DNA from: Branchiostoma floridae
Taxonomy: Eukaryota; Chordata; Leptocardii; Amphioxiformes; Branchiostomatidae
Assembly (NCBI RefSeq): GCF_000003815.2
Contig: NC_049980.1
Location: 13,531,570 to 13,595,569, forward strand
Direction of reading: 5' to 3'
DNA: 64,000 bases
Shown: piece by piece, positions 49,812 through 59,018 of the stretch
Layout of the letters: every line of letters starts with the position of its first letter
How positions within the stretch are numbered: position 1 is the first letter of the stretch
Program-made: the position numbers and the translations under genes
The notes under the pieces: model-generated
Told to the model about the DNA's origin: nothing
Seen by the model: only the letters and a program-made list of their open reading frames with translations
Database searches by the model: none

Positions 49812-52596
49812 ATGCATGTGCGTGTACGTGCGCGTGTGTGTGTGTGTGCGTGTGCGTGTGCGCGTGCGTGTGCGTGCGTGCGCATGTATACTTGTAAAAT
49901 GCTCAAAGCAATGAACTTATAGATATGAATCAAAAGTTTTGGGCATTTTTTCCATTGTATTATTTATCATATATACCAATATCAATGATGTTTTGGTAGA
50001 CTAATAATGTTTGGTTACTTCCAGATATTAACGAATGCGTAGAAGGTACCCATAACTGTCATTCCGACGCCACCTGTACCAACAACCGAGGATCCTTCAG
50101 CTGTGCGTGTAACACGGGGTACTCTGGAGACGGTGTGGTTTGCACAGGTACTTTAGAATGCTTTATATTGCCGGTGGTAGACTGGTACAAATATTTTGTA
50201 AAACCTTTTTGCATCACATGATGAGATCTAAAAGCAAAAATTCACTAGTGTAATCAAGAAATAACATGTGGTCATGTCAATAGTTTGAATAGTTCAAATT
50301 TCTTTATGAATCATAACATGGTAGATCTTCATCTTCTATCGTGTAACAAGTTCAAGATGCTTGTTAATTATATCTATTATAGAATTTATGCCTACTATAT
50401 TTCTTTACCAGACAAGCTGACAGAGGCTCTGTTTGTCACAAATCAAGTATCTTATTCAAATCTGTACAGACGTTAATGAGTGCCAGAGCAATCTTGACAA
50501 CTGCCACATCGATGCCTTCTGCACCAACACCAAGGGTTCTTTCCTCTGTGCATGTAAGGAAGGCTACAGCGGAGATGGCGTCACCTGCGAAGGTATCCAC
50601 TCTAGAAGTGGCTGTACCCATGATCACTTACTTTATTCTCCTTCAACGTGACTGACATATGGAAAATGGATATCTACGAAAATACAAATAAACAGACAAA
50701 CCGAATGCAATATCTCCTTACGAATTAGAAGCCATTTCCATTGATCTCACTCTCTGTAATGTCTGTCAGCTGTCAAATAAGGCCGATAAGTTATCGAATT
50801 CTAACTCCATGTGCTGTCCCCGCAACTCTAACCTTTTCCCCTTCACTTGCTCTCACTCTGTGGTGAGACGTGTCTATATATAGCGTATGGAAACAACTGC
50901 CTTACACAAGTCAGAGAGACCATAAAGGATGTAGGTGATTTACAAGTGTTTCAATTCCAAACGTCACTGACATGTTTGCTTTCAGTTAGATAATTTCCCA
51001 GTAACGTAAAATACCTGCATTCAATTTTCAGACATTAACGAATGCGTTCTGGATACACACGATTGCCACGATAATGCCAACTGTACCAACAACAAGGGTT
51101 CCTTCAGTTGTCTCTGCAACGAAGGCTACTCTGGCAATGGGACCTACTGCAGTGGTATGTGAACAACACTTCGCCTTTATGAACATGTGATTTATTCTAG
51201 TAACGTTATCAGAAACATGTGGCTGTATCTATATAATGTTTTTACTTTCAATATTGATTGGACAAAGATTTGATTAGTGGTAAACCCCGTCCATAAAAGA
51301 GAAATAATGGTGTCAAAATGTATCTAAATAATAAATTTGTTATAATGAAAAAAAAGCAATTTTAGAGGAATTACAAATTACAAGAGAAACGGAACTAACT
51401 CAAATACACCTCAATGTTATGTTAAATAAAATTAGACAAACTTTTTTTCAAGTACCATGATAGTAAACCCTGGGAATATGACTCCTCTTCCCAGGGTTTA
51501 CATCAATGCACTTGAAAAAAACAAGCGCACACTCAAAGCACCATCGCTATGGTCAATACACCGATGTGATAAGCTAATGGTTGTATGTTCTTAGCTTTTG
51601 TTTGCAATGATATATATGGTACTGCAACAATTATATGGCAGGATTTAGATGTCTTCCCATAAACATTGTTGATACTTCCAGGGCAAAAGGTAGGTCAGAA
51701 ATCATTCATCACATCCGATGAGTTGGACATTTGAATTGAAAAAAAAAATACTGTAAAACCTGCCTGTTAAATGAAGATCAGATATGTGACTAACGTAATG
51801 TTATCAGTATGATGTATTACCATGCTTCCTTTGATGTCTCAGAATAGTTTTTGTGTTACTTTGCCAAATGACAATTACCCAAACGCCATTAGCGCCGATG
51901 TCTATCACTGCGCACATAGTGACGGTAAAATACTACACTATTTCGAGAGAGCTATAAACTTTCATCTATCTTGAATATCATAGATCTTCTTCCATTCACG
52001 TGTAAGTATGGTATCGTCAATATTATCTGCTACGTTGTGTTTAGCTGTGATAAGTTTGTGTGTTCTTGATTATCAAACATGTGTCTAATAAACATTGCCA
52101 TGATTTATCATCGACAGAAAACATCTACGGCACACATGTTCCCTTCATAGCCAGCTCTCCAGGTAGGAAACTGAATCCACAATCAGCTATATTGGGAATT
52201 TTGTATTTCAACATAAGGTAAATTTTCATGTTGAATTTTTAATGCTTAAAGCAACTTACTAACGAGAATACAGTATCCACGGATTTGTATTTTCAGATTA
52301 CATTTTAAAAATTTTCCGCATGAAAACAGTCCGGTCTCTCTGACATGTATGTATTATAACCTTTTCTTAACTCTCTCCCGTTCACCTCCATTTCCTTTGT
52401 TTCTTTGTTGTTTTCTTGTTTTCTAAAAGCTCCTGGGTCATCCCCTTCACCCCATTATCTATGGACGCTTCTCGCGGCAGTAGGGGGAGTGTCCTTCGCC
52501 GTGTGGATCATCGTGAAGAAGAAAATCCAGTCTCAAGCACAGCCTCCTGTTGGCCCTCGGCAGGCCTGGGCTGACGATGGGGCAGACCTAATATAA
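28335..52596 (+). CDS. Giant type I receptor: two C-type lectin domains plus 33 EGF modules
   Basis: Forty-six exons (5,850 bp, 1,949 residues) join without a phase conflict. Order: signal peptide ([20 protein letters not shown]), C-type lectin domain 1, Ser/Lys-rich stalk, lectin domain 2, one atypical EGF, 33 EGF modules of calcium-binding type, linker, membrane helix and a 26-residue tail. The lectin domains suggest ligand recognition at the cell surface; calcium-bound EGF arrays normally form stiff rods that project the head. No orthologue with this order was recognised. The tail has no ITAM, ITIM or kinase motif, so signalling, if any, needs a partner. A polyadenylation signal lies at 53081. 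Individual parts are described separately. Family identity of the domains is secure; exact exon inclusion in transcripts is inferred from sequence only. Confidence 0.88.
28683..28745 (+). mobile_element. Very short LINE 3' end
   Basis: It matches, in the opposite orientation, the tail of the LINE fragment at 39520-39880: 'agctggtgtgttacgccgaa', 'ttataccggctat', then 'agatacagatacagaat'. It lies in intron 1 of the receptor gene and has almost no coding sequence, which is typical of strong 5' truncation. Confidence 0.65.
28935..29120 (-). mobile_element. Probable LINE 3' end, minus strand
   Basis: The reverse strand ends 'gcaataaaggctattac', an AATAAA-containing 3' terminus, preceded by 'cttagcccgatagggcatga'. 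This looks like the untranslated 3' end of a LINE family different from the one at 28683. It is non-coding and sits in receptor intron 1. Confidence 0.4.
32215..33036 (+). CDS. Exons 5-7 of the receptor: tandemly duplicated Ser/Lys-rich stalk
   Basis: Exons 32215-32340 (126 bp), 32516-32719 (204 bp) and 32911-33036 (126 bp), all phase 1 to phase 1. Each encodes a PGGA- or TGGA-type start, SNSTS, GSGSDK or GSGSEK, then Ser/Lys runs. Exon 6 contains two SNSTS units about 24 residues apart, a duplication inside the exon. The preceding introns also match each other ('gttcccatcccgtacacga' before exons 5 and 6, a shortened form before exon 7), so exon plus intron were copied together. SNST fits N-glycosylation, and the Ser-Gly pairs next to acidic residues could carry O-glycans or glycosaminoglycan; both are inferences. 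Confidence 0.8.
33195..34423 (+). CDS. Exons 8-11 of the receptor: lectin domain 2 with Ser/Gly insert, then an EGF-like module
   Basis: Exons 33195-33356, 33569-33685, 33877-33950 and 34177-34423. Lectin signatures are clear: [67 protein letters not shown] and RRFICKRQ. The second exon adds about 35 residues rich in Ser and Gly ([16 protein letters not shown]) with two extra cysteines between the helix and the WIGL-like strand, where lectin domains normally have only a short turn. As in domain 1, the WND calcium position is replaced (W-E-T). The last exon continues into an EGF-like module ([16 protein letters not shown]) whose first half is atypical. The choice of the 33877 acceptor is fixed by frame: the upstream alternative meets a stop. 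Confidence 0.82.
35155..41801 (+). CDS. EGF modules 1-11 of the receptor
   Basis: Eleven exons, each 123 bp and phase 1-1: 35155-35277, 35678-35800, 35984-36106, 38081-38203, 38321-38443, 38744-38866, 39219-39341, 39881-40003, 40453-40575, 41031-41153, 41679-41801. Each encodes one complete 41-residue module with six cysteines, a D-[IVD]-[DNHE]-E-C calcium-binding start and, in most, the C-x-[DN]-x4-[FY]-x-C-x-C pattern recognised by Asp/Asn beta-hydroxylase. Module 8 ([18 protein letters not shown]) is the most atypical and has Val-Leu where the aromatic residue of that pattern should be. Module 2 is of the B type found in the amplified array; modules 3 and 4 resemble modules 30 and 31. Confidence 0.9.
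36310..37515. repeat. GC-rich block of CCGA/CGGCC-biased repeat DNA, probable non-autonomous elements
   Basis: Two GC-rich stretches (about 36320-36480 and 37030-37505) stand out in an AT-rich intron. Both are dense in 'ccgag', 'cggccg' and 'gagctc'. Their borders show a recurring motif: 'gctttacaattc' at about 36332, 'cctttacaaatgg' at about 36438 and the inverted form 'gatttgtaaaggg' at about 37500, suggesting inverted ends of one or two nested elements. The 152-codon frame at 37043-37501 is a by-product of the base composition; both strands are open and it has no domain. Confidence 0.5.
39520..39880 (-). mobile_element. LINE 3' fragment directly upstream of EGF exon 8
   Basis: The minus strand from about 39880 to 39640 encodes the end of a LINE reverse-transcriptase [23 protein letters not shown] then LGSFKERLQ, the conserved C-terminal block. 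The tail ends in 'ggctatatatatacagatac' near 39520. The insertion is antisense to the receptor. Its 5' end coincides with the splice acceptor of EGF exon 8 at 39880. Confidence 0.7.
41805..42200. repeat. Dispersed repeat fragments in the intron after EGF 11
   Basis: 41812-41912 contains 'actcaagcaaatggatag', 'cagacgcttcgga' and 'ctttcgtcagtgacactg'. 42105-42200 contains an inverted 'cagtgtcactgac' and 'attacctggatatctagcc'. The same strings occur at 44555-44700, in part at 48715-48765 and 8470-8520, and on the opposite strand near 58020-58110, so this is a dispersed family. No coding sequence is attached. Confidence 0.55.
42331..49214 (+). CDS. EGF modules 12-29: nine tandem A/B exon pairs
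   Basis: Eighteen 123-bp exons alternate between A ([18 protein letters not shown]) and B ([18 protein letters not shown]). A exons: 42331-42453, 42939-43061, 43837-43959, 44793-44915, 45672-45794, 46574-46696, 47372-47494, 48091-48213, 48819-48941. B exons: 42653-42775, 43279-43401, 44166-44288, 45167-45289, 46030-46152, 46920-47042, 47718-47840, 48452-48574, 49092-49214. Copies within a type differ at only a few bases. Introns are also related: A exons are mostly preceded by 'tttcttagatatt' and followed by 'gtaaacat', and B exons mostly follow 'ctataag'. This is a repeated two-exon unit of about 0.6-1 kb. All modules keep six cysteines, calcium-binding residues and open frames, so selection on the protein is likely. 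Confidence 0.92.
44555..44700. repeat. Second copy of the dispersed intronic repeat
   Basis: It carries 'gttactcaagcaactggata', 'ccggtcagacgtttcaga', 'tctttcgtcagtgtcac' and 'attacctggacgtctaacc' in the order seen across 41812-42200. It is more compact here, which shows that the strings belong to one element. Confidence 0.55.
48715..48765. repeat. Short terminal fragment of the dispersed intronic repeat
   Basis: 'cttattacctggatgtctaa' followed by 'ccttcatcgacatatctcat' matches the end of the copy at 44555-44700. It lies in the intron between EGF 27 and EGF 28, while the longer copy lies between EGF 17 and EGF 18; both therefore sit upstream of an A exon. Confidence 0.5.
49605..51154 (+). CDS. 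EGF modules 30-33 of the receptor
   Basis: Exons 49605-49727, 50025-50147, 50470-50592 and 51032-51154, again 123 bp and phase 1-1. Module 30 ([18 protein letters not shown]) closely matches module 3, and module 31 ([18 protein letters not shown]) closely matches module 4. Module 32 ([18 protein letters not shown]) and module 33 ([18 protein letters not shown]) have no close copy in the array and probably belong to the ancestral, pre-amplification set. The donor of module 30 runs straight into a long (GT)n tract. Confidence 0.9.
49728..49890 (+). repeat. (GT)n microsatellite at the 5' splice site of EGF exon 30
   Basis: Starting at the donor itself (gtatgtatgtgcgtgcg), about 160 bp consist almost only of GT, with interspersed GC and CAT variants in the second half. 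A pure (GT) core of about 25 units lies at roughly 49755-49809. Open frames of Cys-Val repeats on this tract are artefacts. Confidence 0.97.
52118..52596 (+). CDS. Last two exons of the receptor: linker, membrane helix, short tail
   Basis: Exon 52118-52162 encodes a 15-residue linker ([14 protein letters not shown]). Exon 52430-52596 encodes a Ser/Pro stub, the helix [20 protein letters not shown], a KKK stop-transfer signal and a short tail ending ADDGADLI. Phases agree with EGF module 33. The tail has no recognised signalling or endocytosis motif. Confidence 0.82.
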
Positions 52597-53080
52597 ACGA
52601 ATACTGTATATAGATGCATGCATATTTTAGAATATATCAACTTGGGTGTTATGGTGCTTTTCTTCATCACTATATCATAGACACAAGCAAATCACTCTAA
52701 AATTTGAAAAATGCATACAAAGTCATTTCAGCATTATGTCTGACACGAAATATTGAATGTCACGAATAGGGCAAGCATATCAGTGTTGACAATAATTCAT
52801 TGAAAATGGATATAAAACATCACAGTTTCCATGTGTTGCAAAGTTTTATCGATTCAAACAAGTATCAATGTATCATCGTCACTGCTTGACTTGACAGCGG
52901 TCTATAGAAGTACCAGTATTCCAAATCATTGTTTATTGTACTGTTGTTTGTTGTTGTATGTGTTAATATATTCAACAGGATGGACCATAAAACTTCGACT
53001 GGAATGGCAACGGACTACGAGTTCTGTACATATATGTTGAGTAGTGTGTGAAAACAATCTACATTGTAGATGTCATTAGA

Positions 53081-53086
53081 ATAAAA
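53081..53086 (+). terminator. Candidate polyadenylation signal of the receptor gene
   Basis: AATAAA about 485 bp after the stop codon, the first canonical signal downstream. Confidence 0.5.
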
Positions 53087-53099
53087 CAGATTCATCCAG

Positions 53100-54376
53100 G
53101 CATCATGATTGGTTTCTTTGATTAGTCGGAAAAATAATCATTCCTTATGAGAATAAGTACTCTGCGTCAACATATTACTTTAACTACAGATTAAACTACT
53201 CTTTTCTGGTTAGAAATCGTGGGTCTACATAATGTAGACCAATAATGTTTGTCTATTAATGAGTTTTCCTTTTTGTTTACAGTAAATACAATGGCAAGTG
53301 ACCAGTCAGGCATGTTTTGTCCGAAGTAATGTTTCATTTAGTTATTTTTTTATTTTCTTGAAGAAATGAAGCAAAGTCGACAACGGTTCTTAATTCTGTC
53401 CTTACAGACCATTAGACATTACATGACACATGAGGCATTTCACCATAAACGTCATGGCCTAGAATAGATCGTTTTTTAAGAAACCGGTCGGTAGAAGACC
53501 CAAAACAGTAAACTAATGTGGCCTGTACTCCTTTCTCCCAGCATGGTAAGTTTTACATTAACTGTTGCATATTTTGTTTCTATATTATTTTAGAAACGTG
53601 CCAATTGAAGTGAACCATTATAGAAAAATGGCTCAAGACACTCACTTAAGTGATAGTATACCACACAGTGTGTGACGGATCAAGGTTCGACTCACGATAA
53701 CCTTCTTTCTATTCTGTACATTGTGTGTACTGTATATTTGCAGCACACGGCGGTTAAATGCCTTGAAGGCGGTTGCGTAATGATTTTTGTCATGTGCTTG
53801 GAAACGTTTTGTTGACATGTATCAATAGCCAGATCTGGGTATATCGTTTCCATAACAATGGTTCTCTGTTGACGGTAATGGTTTCGGCACGCTAACGATT
53901 GGACAATGCACCCGTTAAATCTATTCTCAAAGGGATAAACCACGGAATATTAGATTTATACCCTGCATTAGCCTGGTATAGACGTTCTTACTCAAACGGA
54001 GCTTAATTTTCAATGTATTCAGTAGAATTCAAAAGATGTACATGAAATGCTTATAGGCCTATACGACTATACCATTATCCTACTATGTGGTAAAGGTCCA
54101 TTTCTTATGAACAGTCAGTTGCTGGTGATACAAAAAATGGTTTAGCGATATAAAACTGTATTTTCACACTATTCAATGGAGGGAAATTGGATTTTTCAGC
54201 AGCCAAATGGATTCATTGTGAAGCATATCTCATGGCTGAGCCCCTTGCACGCAACTGGTTGCAGCTATTTCCCTTTTAATAGACCTGCCCAATTTAGATT
54301 ATGCTTTCAAAGGAAGTCGAGCAGGACATATTCTACAGATGTTGATCTCTGTACAGTACAGTACACCATAAGCAAC
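53100..54376. other. Intergenic stretch between receptor and mucin-like genes
   Basis: No gene or known repeat was recognised. It must hold the promoter of the mucin-like gene; no TATA box in a convincing position was seen. Confidence 0.3.
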
Positions 54377-56216
54377 ATGGACGGTCACTACTTGGCATTT
54401 GTGGCTGCAGTGGCTTCTTTATTCGGTAAGAATTTCTCAATGTTATATAAAAGCAAGTACGTTTCCAATTCATTTACTCTTATATAAAAAATACCACATC
54501 ATAAGCATGTTTGACTTATGACAATGTGAGTTTCAAATGTCTGCATGCTGTCTAGTATTGCACAAGTCATGACCTGAAACTTAAGCTTCCAACTTCGATG
54601 TTTACTATAATTCTGACAGGGTCGTCAAACTGTTTGAATGCGACCGAGCCTTCCACTAACGGGACTTTGCTGCCGCCTATCGACAACACGACAGCTTGGT
54701 TTAATTTTACGGTCGGCGAAAACGAAACGTCTAGTGTCACCGACATAACACCACGCATCACAGTCTCAGATCTGCCGGAAACGAGAGAAACTATGTCCAC
54801 CGATGTAATACCTTTAGTAAGCAATACCATGGCTATCACTACCTCGACGTCATCAGGAATTCGAACATCCAGCAACCTATCAACAGCAAGGGCACCATCG
54901 CCATCGCCAGGTGTAACACGGTCTTCCCCTCTGATGTCGGCGTTCTCTTCTCTATCAACCTTCAATCCAGCGGCTTCTTCACAGCCAACACCAAACTCAG
55001 CACAGCATTCTACATCAGCAACACCGTCTGCTCCTACATCATCATCATCATCTTCAGCACCAAGGACAGGGACACTGAACTTGCTACTGTTTAGTACCCT
55101 AAACCCATCGCAGCCACGCAGTAACGTTTCCACAGAGCTGCCCGAGACAGCTTCGACCATTACAGACAACACCAACCCTGCTATAAACTCGACAACAGTG
55201 TCCACTCAAGGAAACCAAACGTCAAGGCTACGTCTGCCTGGGGTGGTGACCAATCGTATCGTGTCAAGGACATCAAGGTAACGTCAGATTCCTTCGTTTT
55301 AAATCAACCCACAGAAAGAAAATTTAACATACGCATAAAGCAACGAGGAAAATCTATAGACATAATGTCTCTGATATCTAAATTATCTTTGTAAAATGTT
55401 TCGGCATTTAGGGCATTCTTCGCAACTGGTAATGTTTTCACAATACAATACCATGCATAAAGTTATGCACAAAATCTTGTAATAAGATATTTACTGATTT
55501 ACACTTTCTTGCTTGAATTTTACACATGCATTACCAACGGAAACAACTCTCCTACATTGATCCACCGTAGTGACGAAACAACACGTTACACCACTCGTGT
55601 TCCAGAGGATGAGAGAACATTTCAAGACCCACGTACGTCTGCTTCAGAACGTTGCACACGTCTAAGTCATACTGCAACAAAGAACGTCCCAAACCTTTGA
55701 TCAATATACTTTTTAAATTCATTCAGTTGACCTTCTTTACATCATTTTTCGCGTTCAATAAATGAATAATTATATATGATTTTAAGACGTCAACGCTATC
55801 ATACCAGACATATACCTTACCAAGTCAATACGTATCAAGTATTACACACTGAGCTTTTTGCATTTTAAGAAAAGTGTTTCAATAACCCTTTTAACTTAGA
55901 AACCTGTGCTTTCGATACGAAGCCTACGGATTGAATTCGGCCGTATTTTTTAGATTTTTGTCAAATACATCAACTACTTTCGTTTGTTTGAAATTCATCT
56001 TATCTTCTGATAGGCGCAGGCCAAGTGATGAGCACGGGTGAAAAACTGACGACGGGAATTATGGCGGGAATCGGCGTGCTGGCTCTACTGTGCATAGGCC
56101 TTGGAGTCTGCGCACTGTCGGCAAAAACAAACGAGCGCACAACTAAGGTGCATCCTATTGGAGGAAACAAAACTCTGGTGTCCAATGACAATGGCGGAGT
56201 CGTTGCGATTACATAG
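54377..56216 (+). CDS. Mucin-like type I membrane glycoprotein, 323 residues
   Basis: Four exons: 54377-54425, 54620-55277, 55571-55632 and 56014-56216 (972 bp), with matching phases. Exon 1 is a signal peptide (MDGHYLAFVAAVASLF). Exon 2 encodes about 218 residues dominated by Ser, Thr, Pro and Asn with many N-glycosylation sequons (NATE, NGTL, NFTV, NETS, NLST, NVST, NQTS) and one cysteine; heavy O-glycosylation is expected. Exon 3 is a short charged juxtamembrane piece (DETTRYTTRVPEDERTFQDP). Exon 4 has the helix TTGIMAGIGVLALLCIGLGV and a short tail ending NGGVVAIT. There is no PTS tandem repeat of fixed length. Mucin-like ectodomains diverge quickly, so no orthologue can be named. Exon 3 is the least certain, with a weak acceptor (ccaccgtag), but it keeps the frame. 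Confidence 0.72.
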
Positions 56217-57808
56217 ATAAAGTTATATGATGTGCATTGTACGTAAAATGTGACATATTATTGTAACTAAACACTGTGTAATCTGATAGCATACACCATC
56301 CGAACATCATCATCGGAACAAATTACACCTCGCAGGTACGGTTTTTCTCGTCTGATATCTAATGATGGTGAACACCACCGGATGTATCCGAAATCTACTC
56401 GCACCCGCTATTGAGTGTATAATTTGCGTTTAAACCATCGCATAATCATGCTTTTCGCACACCGGGGCAAATGTACGTAAACCTTTGCTGCATTATAAAG
56501 TTGACTGCTTGCAAATAGTTATTGAACACAAGAAACTTAGAGCATGTTGTTTTACCAACATGAAGATTAATTAACGATGCTTGGAGTACAAAGCGATGAA
56601 CTAATGCTGGTCTCATTATATCTGAGTCATTAAAATGTCAAATATATTCAAAGGTATAACTAAAATGATAACATTAAAATCATAGACTGTCATAGACTGT
56701 CATGTTATGGTTTTTCCCTCTAAATAACATAGCTTACTGTTTGATGGTTTTAAGGTAGATGTAAATGTGTGACTGAATGTGACAATTAATGCAATAAACC
56801 ATTCTTGCATGAGAACTAGACCTTCGTAGACGTTTTCTGATCTCTAATATTTACCTGGTACATTCTTTTGCCAAATGAAGCTTTAAGCTTTAAAGGGGAT
56901 TGTATTTATTCAGGTTTATATCGCGTTTTAACTGATTATAGTAATCTTTCTTCTTTGTTTTACTCAATGGTCCCCAAGTCCCGAAGGTCGCTTCAAGGTG
57001 TGACAAAAGGGCCACTCCGAGGCTACGGATCTCTTCCCCCTATAAGTCAGAAGCATCCCGATTGAGACTAGCTCAACCTCTCACTAGCTAAGAGTAATGA
57101 ATGATTGACCCAACACGAGAAGGCTGCTCAAAAGATTTAAATGATAAATTATAATGGTCATACTAATTCATATTCGGTCGATGTACGGATGCTAACCGTC
57201 TGGTGAAGTGGGCTTATCAAGGAATAATACTTCCATACAATCTATCCATAAAGCACCAGATTAGCAGAAGGCATCTTAAAAAAAGGCACCAGATCCCTTG
57301 AGAGTCTGAATATCGTGAGGACCTTACATCTTCATGCCACTTGACTAACAAAAGGAATCTGAGAGACATCAAAAAGACATTAACGACGTATCAATAATTA
57401 ACTATAGCACATTGTTTTCCTGATGGAACGGCGCCAGAAAGAAACTGTTTAACGTCATTAGATCATCAGCGATCATAGATCACGTCAACTTGTTGAACGT
57501 GAACAAATAGAGTCCTCAATCATCACTGAATAAATAGTTAATGTTCACCTTTCTTAGAATACTCATTCTGTAAGCAAGTTAAAGGTTATCGTCAAGTGCA
57601 ATATCCTTAGCAACACGCAGCTGATTAATTTTTGATCCTATCTGCGAAGCAAAGGCCACAGACGAATCACAGGCATCTAAGGTCATGATTTGATAAACAT
57701 CGTACACGCTGAGAAAACTCAAAAGACCGTTTTTGGTTTTTGGCGCTGAGATAACTCAAAGGGAAAAACCACACAGAGGGACGTATCAACATACACAGGA
57801 CGGCGAAA
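56217..57808. other. 3' flank of the mucin-like gene and intergenic DNA
   Basis: AATAAA at 56793 is a plausible polyadenylation signal for the mucin-like gene. The rest shows no gene or known repeat. Confidence 0.35.
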
Positions 57809-59018
57809 ATGGGTCTCTTCTGGTTTCCTTGCCTCTGGCTGGCCACAATGGCAGGTAGGTAGTCGCTAATGATGATATTTTCTAGATTCATGTCGAATAT
57901 AGTTTGACACGTGGGTAGTAAGATACCGAAGCATATCTCAATCATATCTACATATTAATTCAGAATTTTGGTTCAATACCTGTTGGACTCTAGATCATGT
58001 TTTGTTACAAACGTGTTACAAACGAAAGACAGCTGATGCTGTCTGAAACGTCGGAGAGGTTATAAATCTACAAAGTTGCTTGAGCAACTATTATCTGGTG
58101 AATTATTATGTTTCCTCTGGTATGAAAAACATATTGTTTCTGCTTTGTGTTCTTTCTTCTTTTTCTTCCACGCTTTTAGAAAAAAAAGAGCTTTAGGTTG
58201 TTATTGAATATACTTACACTAACAGTAGTGTAATTGTAAATATGATCGATGAGAATTTCATCGAACACAATACTATAGAGCTAGCCTAATGATGGTATAG
58301 TATGATTACGTTAATGACCTGTTTAATTAAAAAACGAGTAGATGTATTTTTTATTTTTTTCCTTCTCGTGTCTTTGTTTACTTACACAAAATACTAATGG
58401 TATAATATTGTGTTCGAGTAGCTTTACAAAAGGCTAAGGGGGGAAATATTCTGCATTTTCGCGAAAATGTTGCCTTCTAGATGCCTATCGTGTCATATAG
58501 ATACAGAATACTAACAACATTCCCGTTGTTCAATTCACCAACTTGTTAAACAGTTCGGCAAATAAGTTGTTGAAGACCCAATTTCTTTCATTGCAGCCAT
58601 AATAACTCAATCTGAGAGTGTGACAAATACAACTGCACCAGGGGTGTCATCTACCTCCCCCACCCTGGGGAACCCAACACAGGAGTCCCCAACACAGGAG
58701 AATCAGGTTGAAAAACTACCCACTCTGCCTCAACTAACTGAAGAGCAGATCAAACAAATGATCATCGAAAAGAACGATATTTTGGGCGACCCGCCTATCT
58801 ACATCACCCTGCCCATCCTCCTAGTGCTGGTGGTGTATGTGCCCGTCTTCTCCGTGCTGATTATGTGCGAGATCCGCGTGCAGAGAGCCATGAGGGTCCA
58901 CCCGTCTGCACAGCAGTGGGGGAAGACTCTGGGCGTGCCGACACCGGACTGGAACGACAGGGCCCAGTGGGGCAGAATGGCTCCCGTCCCGGACTGGAAC
59001 ACCATAGATATCTACTGA
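57809..59018 (+). CDS. Unrecognised 155-residue single-pass membrane protein
   Basis: Two exons, 57809-57854 and 58597-59018 (468 bp, phase 1 junction). Exon 1 encodes a signal peptide start (MGLFWFPCLWLATMA). The ectodomain is short, Thr/Pro-rich, with one sequon (NTTA) and a small repeat (PTQESPTQE). It is followed by a Glu/Lys segment likely helical (LTEEQIKQMIIEKNDILG). The membrane helix is IYITLPILLVLVVYVPVFSV. The cytoplasmic tail starts CEIRVQRAMR and carries a duplicated Pro-Asp-Trp-Asn motif (PTPDWN, PVPDWN) before the end TIDIY. No family was recognised. The tail is G+C-rich and codon-like, which supports a real gene. The signal-exon assignment rests on phase and hydrophobicity. 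Confidence 0.68.
58010..58110 (-). repeat. Copy of the dispersed repeat seen in receptor introns
   Basis: The stretch 'gctgtctgaaacgtcgg' and 'agttgcttgagcaacta' is a reverse-strand match to the copies at 41812-41912 and 44555-44700. It lies in the intron of the 155-residue protein gene. Confidence 0.45.

Noticed and set aside
49611-49933. Several long frames over the (GT)n tract
   Set aside because: They encode only Cys-Val or Thr-His dipeptide runs created by the microsatellite.
54567-55205. 212-codon minus-strand frame
   Set aside because: It is the antisense shadow of the Ser/Thr-rich mucin exon; the plus strand has a signal exon, matching phases and a membrane exon.
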